In this document: positions 27,475-32,187 of the stretch, in pieces
Layout of the letters: each line of letters opens with the position of its first letter
Numbering within the stretch: position 1 is the stretch's first letter
Source of the DNA: Lautropia sp.
GTDB taxonomy: Bacteria > Pseudomonadota > Gammaproteobacteria > Burkholderiales > Burkholderiaceae_E
DNA length: 32,187 nt
Assembly (NCBI GenBank): GCA_030523825.1
Contig: JAUNHU010000021.1
Location: forward strand, 1 to 32,187
Reading direction: 5' to 3'
Program-made: the position numbers and the translations under genes
The notes under the pieces: generated by a model
What the model saw: the letters and a program-made list of their open reading frames with translations, nothing else
Told to the model about the DNA's origin: nothing
The model's database searches: none

Positions 27475-27478
<4 letters not shown>
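26504..27478 (-). CDS. fruK: 1-phosphofructokinase
   Basis: This 324-aa cytoplasmic kinase of the PfkB/ribokinase family converts fructose-1-phosphate to fructose-1,6-bisphosphate with ATP. It starts TQVLTITLNPAIDQTIPL, has the substrate-side motif AGGKGVGVS (most homologues read AGGKGINVS), MIKPNRSELAELVG, VSLGGDGAI, and the catalytic TVGAGDTLVAG with Asp268. Length is normal for the family. Its ATG overlaps the TGA of fruB by 4 nt (ATGA), which implies translational coupling. It channels the product of FruA into glycolysis. Confidence 0.96.
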
Positions 27479-30072
<2,594 letters not shown>

Positions 30073-30152
30073 GGGGAAAATTCCGGCCAGTTCCAGAGAC
30101 CCTGTCACGGGATTGCGTCAGGGCAGACGACCGCACGCCACTGCGCCCGCCT

Positions 30153-30172
30153 TGCCCGTTTTCAATCGGGCA
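30153..30172. promoter_or_regulatory. Perfect inverted repeat upstream of fruB
   Basis: TGCCCG (30153-30158) and CGGGCA (30167-30172) flank TTTTCAAT, about 80 nt upstream of the fruB start and 29 nt past the uspA-family stop. On the minus strand the centre reads ATTGAAAA, faintly like a half of a FruR/Cra site (TGAAAC). It could be the fru operator or a weak terminator of the upstream gene; there is no T-run. Confidence 0.4.
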
Positions 30173-30200
30173 GGGAGGGCGCAGCGGGACGGCCTGGAAT

Positions 30201-30626
30201 TCATTTGATCAAGGTGACGGGGATGTCCACCAGGTGAAGCACGCCGGTGGCTGCCGAGCCGAGCAGCAGACCGCCGATGCGATTGAGACCGCGGGTGCCC
30301 ATCACGATCTGATCGAAAGCGCCCTGCTTGGCCACTTCGGCAATGACCGTCGGTGCGTGGCCGCGTCGGTGAATGGGTTCAAAGGGGATGCCAGCCTCGT
30401 TCAACAGGCGCTCGGCGGAGACGAGATGCTCGTGGGCCATGTCGTTCATGTAGGCATCGACTTCTTCCTTCTTGAAGAAGGCCCGGGCGTGGCCGGTCAT
30501 GATTTCGGGCTGGACATTGATGATGCTGATTGAATGTCCTGCGCCTGCCCGGATCTGTTCGATCACCCAGTTCACTGCGTGCAGGGAGGGTTCGGAACCA
30601 TCGACAGGGATCAGTATCTTGGCCAT
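30201..30626 (-). CDS. Universal stress protein, UspA family
   Basis: This 141-aa cytoplasmic protein is a single Usp domain. It starts MAKILIPVDGSEPSLHAV and ends with the ATP-binding pattern G-x2-G-x9-G-S (GTRGLNRIGG... GSAATGVLH), so it probably belongs to the nucleotide-binding type. The acidic VDGSE and the terminal strand PVTLIK complete the fold. An AGAGGTGA Shine-Dalgarno lies 6 nt before ATG 30626. The fru operon lies 128 nt downstream on the same strand, so some read-through is possible. The role is general stress tolerance by family; no specific trigger is visible. Confidence 0.94.
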   Translation of the reverse strand: MAKILIPVDGSEPSLHAVNWVIEQIRAGAGHSISIINVQPEIMTGHARAFFKKEEVDAYMNDMAHEHLVSAERLLNEAGIPFEPIHRRGHAPTVIAEVAKQGAFDQIVMGTRGLNRIGGLLLGSAATGVLHLVDIPVTLIK

Positions 30627-31025
30627 CTGATGTCACCTCTTGCAGGGGAGCGTGTCAGGAGACTTGCGCATTTTGTTGTCGAAACGACAGCCTGCTCCGT
30701 GTGTCACGGATGTTAACCATCGTCAGTGTTGATGTTACCCGTTTGGACGGTGCTGCGGGCGGCCCGGATGTGAAGCTCGTCACTCAGTAGAATGTCTGTC
30801 ATTTCCATGAAGGGTAATCATTGTCGGGATGATGAACAGAATGGTCGGTTCTGGCGCCTGTTTTGAGCATGCACGCCTTTGGGGCCGGAAGGGCGTGTGG
30901 GCTGGACCTGGCCTGCCGGTGTGGCGGTTTTCCCAAGCCGGCTACAGGGGCATTCGGGGCGCACGCGAGCCTGTCCTTCGGCAGGGAGCGTGGCATCGTC
31001 ACGACCTGCAGCGGCAGGTGCAGGC
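30627..31025. other. Divergent intergenic region between universal stress gene and exonuclease gene
   Basis: These 399 nt should hold two divergent promoters. A perfect palindrome TGTCG-AAA-CGACA (30677-30689) lies about 50 nt before the stress-protein start, and a GTTAAC palindrome near 30713. From about 30830 the DNA is GC-rich and open in the exonuclease frame (from a TTG at 30879), so the true start of that gene is not certain. Confidence 0.45.
30677..30689. promoter_or_regulatory. Palindrome upstream of the universal stress gene
   Basis: TGTCG and CGACA flank AAA as a perfect 5-3-5 inverted repeat in the region where the promoter is expected. It could be a repressor site; I cannot assign a regulator. 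Confidence 0.3.
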
Positions 31026-31952
31026 ATGAGTCGCCAGATTGCATGGCTGCTGCGCACGCCGCCTTCTCCGTCGACCGTGCCCGACATCGAGCCCCGGGTA
31101 GAAGCCGCGCAGCCTGAAGGGGCAACTGCCCGGGGGGCTGGTGAGGTTCGGCGCGCTTTGCCTGTATTCCCTGATCGTGGCTCGGCCGATGATGTGGTGG
31201 TTCGGGCAGCCCGAACACCAACCGGAGCCAATGCTTCTACAGGGGGGATTGGCCGCATGCCCGCAGCGAGGGCTGCAGGCACGGTTGCAGAGGCTGCCGG
31301 CAAGGCTGTTGAACCTGCGGGGAGTACCCGGAAAGCTGCCCGGGCTGGTGCCCGGCCCCTGCCATCCCGTGAGGAGGTGCTGGCGCTGCCACCCTTCGAC
31401 ACGCTGTCCGACGAGGCGATCATCATGGTCGACCCTGCGCATGCAGAGGAAGCGGGGGCCGAGATCCGCGAGGCCGGGGTGGTGGGCTTCGACACCGAAT
31501 CGAAGCCGGTCTTCGTCAGGGGGCAGACGCAGGATGGCCCGCATCTGGTGCAGTTTGCGGTTGCTGATCGTGCCTGGCTGTTTTCCCTGATGGAACCCCG
31601 CTGCATCGAGGTGGTGGGGGAATTGCTGGCGCAGCCTTCCCTGTGGAAGGTGGGCTTCGGGCTGGCTGGTGACCGCATCCAGCTCAACCGGCGCTTTGGC
31701 CGGATGCCGGTGTCCCTCATCGACCTGGACGTGGTCTACCGGCGGATGGGGTATCGAACCTCCACCGGCATCCGCATGGCAATGGCTGTCACCTTCGGGC
31801 GCCGTTTCGAGAAGTCGAAGGCCATCGGCAAATCGGACTGGTCAGACCAGCCATTGACGCAAGCCCAGCGCCGCTACGCCGCCCACGATGCCTGGGGGGC
31901 CTTCCGCATTCATCAGGAACTGCTGGCTCAGGGGGTGGATGTCCGGCCCTGA
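31026..31952 (+). CDS. DEDDy-type 3'-5' exonuclease domain protein (RNase D-like)
   Basis: This 308-aa protein has a Pro/Ala-rich, low-complexity N-terminal third (to about residue 115) and a C-terminal DnaQ-like exonuclease domain. ExoI is FDTES (Asp156, Glu158), ExoII is GFGLAGDRIQL (Asp216), ExoIII is YAAHDAWGAFRIH (Tyr284, Asp288): all five DEDDy residues are present, so an active two-metal exonuclease is likely. The layout resembles stand-alone RNase D-like or WRN-exonuclease-like proteins rather than full RNase D, because no HRDC domain follows. The ATG at 31026 is chosen because of the neighbouring AGG-rich stretch; a TTG at 30879 would add 49 residues. Substrate (RNA or DNA) cannot be decided from sequence. 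Confidence 0.82.
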   Translation: MSRQIAWLLRTPPSPSTVPDIEPRVEAAQPEGATARGAGEVRRALPVFPDRGSADDVVVRAARTPTGANASTGGIGRMPAARAAGTVAEAAGKAVEPAGSTRKAARAGARPLPSREEVLALPPFDTLSDEAIIMVDPAHAEEAGAEIREAGVVGFDTESKPVFVRGQTQDGPHLVQFAVADRAWLFSLMEPRCIEVVGELLAQPSLWKVGFGLAGDRIQLNRRFGRMPVSLIDLDVVYRRMGYRTSTGIRMAMAVTFGRRFEKSKAIGKSDWSDQPLTQAQRRYAAHDAWGAFRIHQELLAQGVDVRP

Positions 31953-32133
31953 GTGTGGTGGAGGCACGGCGCGCACGGTCTGTTCAGGCGATGGGCCTCC
32001 GTGACAGGCAGTGACGGCGGGCGATGCAGGCACGGGTCAGTACCGGGCCTCTGTTACAGGCCGTATGGAGCGCAGGAAGCATGAGCGACAGCTTCGATCC
32101 GTGTCGGATGGATCGCTGGAATGCCGGGCGGGC

Positions 32134-32187
32134 TCAGACACCCCAGGTCACGTCGGCATTGGCGGCATGCGCTGCGCGCAGCATCTC
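32134..32187 (-). CDS. C-terminal end of an unidentified minus-strand gene (partial)
   Basis: A minus-strand frame enters from the right edge and ends at TGA (32134-32136), encoding EMLRAAHAANADVTWGV as its last 17 residues. The piece is too short for family assignment. It is plausible because the preceding 180 nt (31953-32133) hold no other gene, but it could be chance. Confidence 0.4.
   Translation of the reverse strand, partial: EMLRAAHAANADVTWGV

Overview
The window looks like a chromosomal segment of a GC-rich proteobacterium, most likely a betaproteobacterium (Burkholderiales-like). The main support is a fruB-fruK-fruA operon whose FruB is an EIIA-HPr-EI fusion, next to an ExaC-type aldehyde dehydrogenase, a YneE-type bestrophin and a UspA protein. 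This assignment is inference from gene content; no 16S rRNA or other taxonomic marker is present.

Region 1 (1-304, minus) is the N-terminal two-thirds or so of a pyridoxamine-phosphate-oxidase-fold flavoprotein, cut by the window edge. Region 2 (569-20569, plus) is a 20-kb, six-gene, tightly packed operon that reads as a defence island. Its genes encode: (i) an SNF2 helicase resembling DrmD of class 1 DISARM; (ii) a 1691-aa Eco57I-type adenine methylase resembling DrmMI; (iii) a DUF3644 protein with a HEPN-type R-x4-H motif, in distinctly AT-rich DNA; (iv) an AlbA_2/Schlafen-like plus HATPase regulator-type protein; (v) a 2190-aa DEAD-like helicase with a DUF1998 (MrfA Zn-binding) region followed by a nuclease-like C-terminus; and (vi) a UvrD-family helicase carrying a RelE/ParE-like N-terminal domain. 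Spacers are 1-34 nt, and genes iv and v overlap. The methylase plus SNF2 pair is DISARM-like, and the giant DUF1998 helicase recalls DruE of Druantia and DrmA/DrmB of DISARM. However, canonical drmA, drmB, drmC and the other Druantia genes are absent. I read it as a composite, DISARM-related anti-phage system that marks self DNA by N6-adenine methylation and acts on unmodified DNA with three different helicases, with a possible RNase (HEPN) module embedded.

Region 3 (20570-32187) is ordinary chromosomal content, mostly on the minus strand: exaC, a bestrophin-family channel, a DUF302 lipoprotein (plus), fruA-fruK-fruB (transcribed fruB to fruA) with a clear terminator, and a universal stress protein. 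It ends with a DEDDy 3'-5' exonuclease (plus) and the last codons of another minus-strand gene.

The genes on either side of the island (partial PPOX protein and exaC) are housekeeping-type, so the island boundaries lie in 305-568 and 20570-20799. No integrase, transposase, tRNA gene or CRISPR array was found. All family assignments come from reading motifs and general resemblance; no database search was run.
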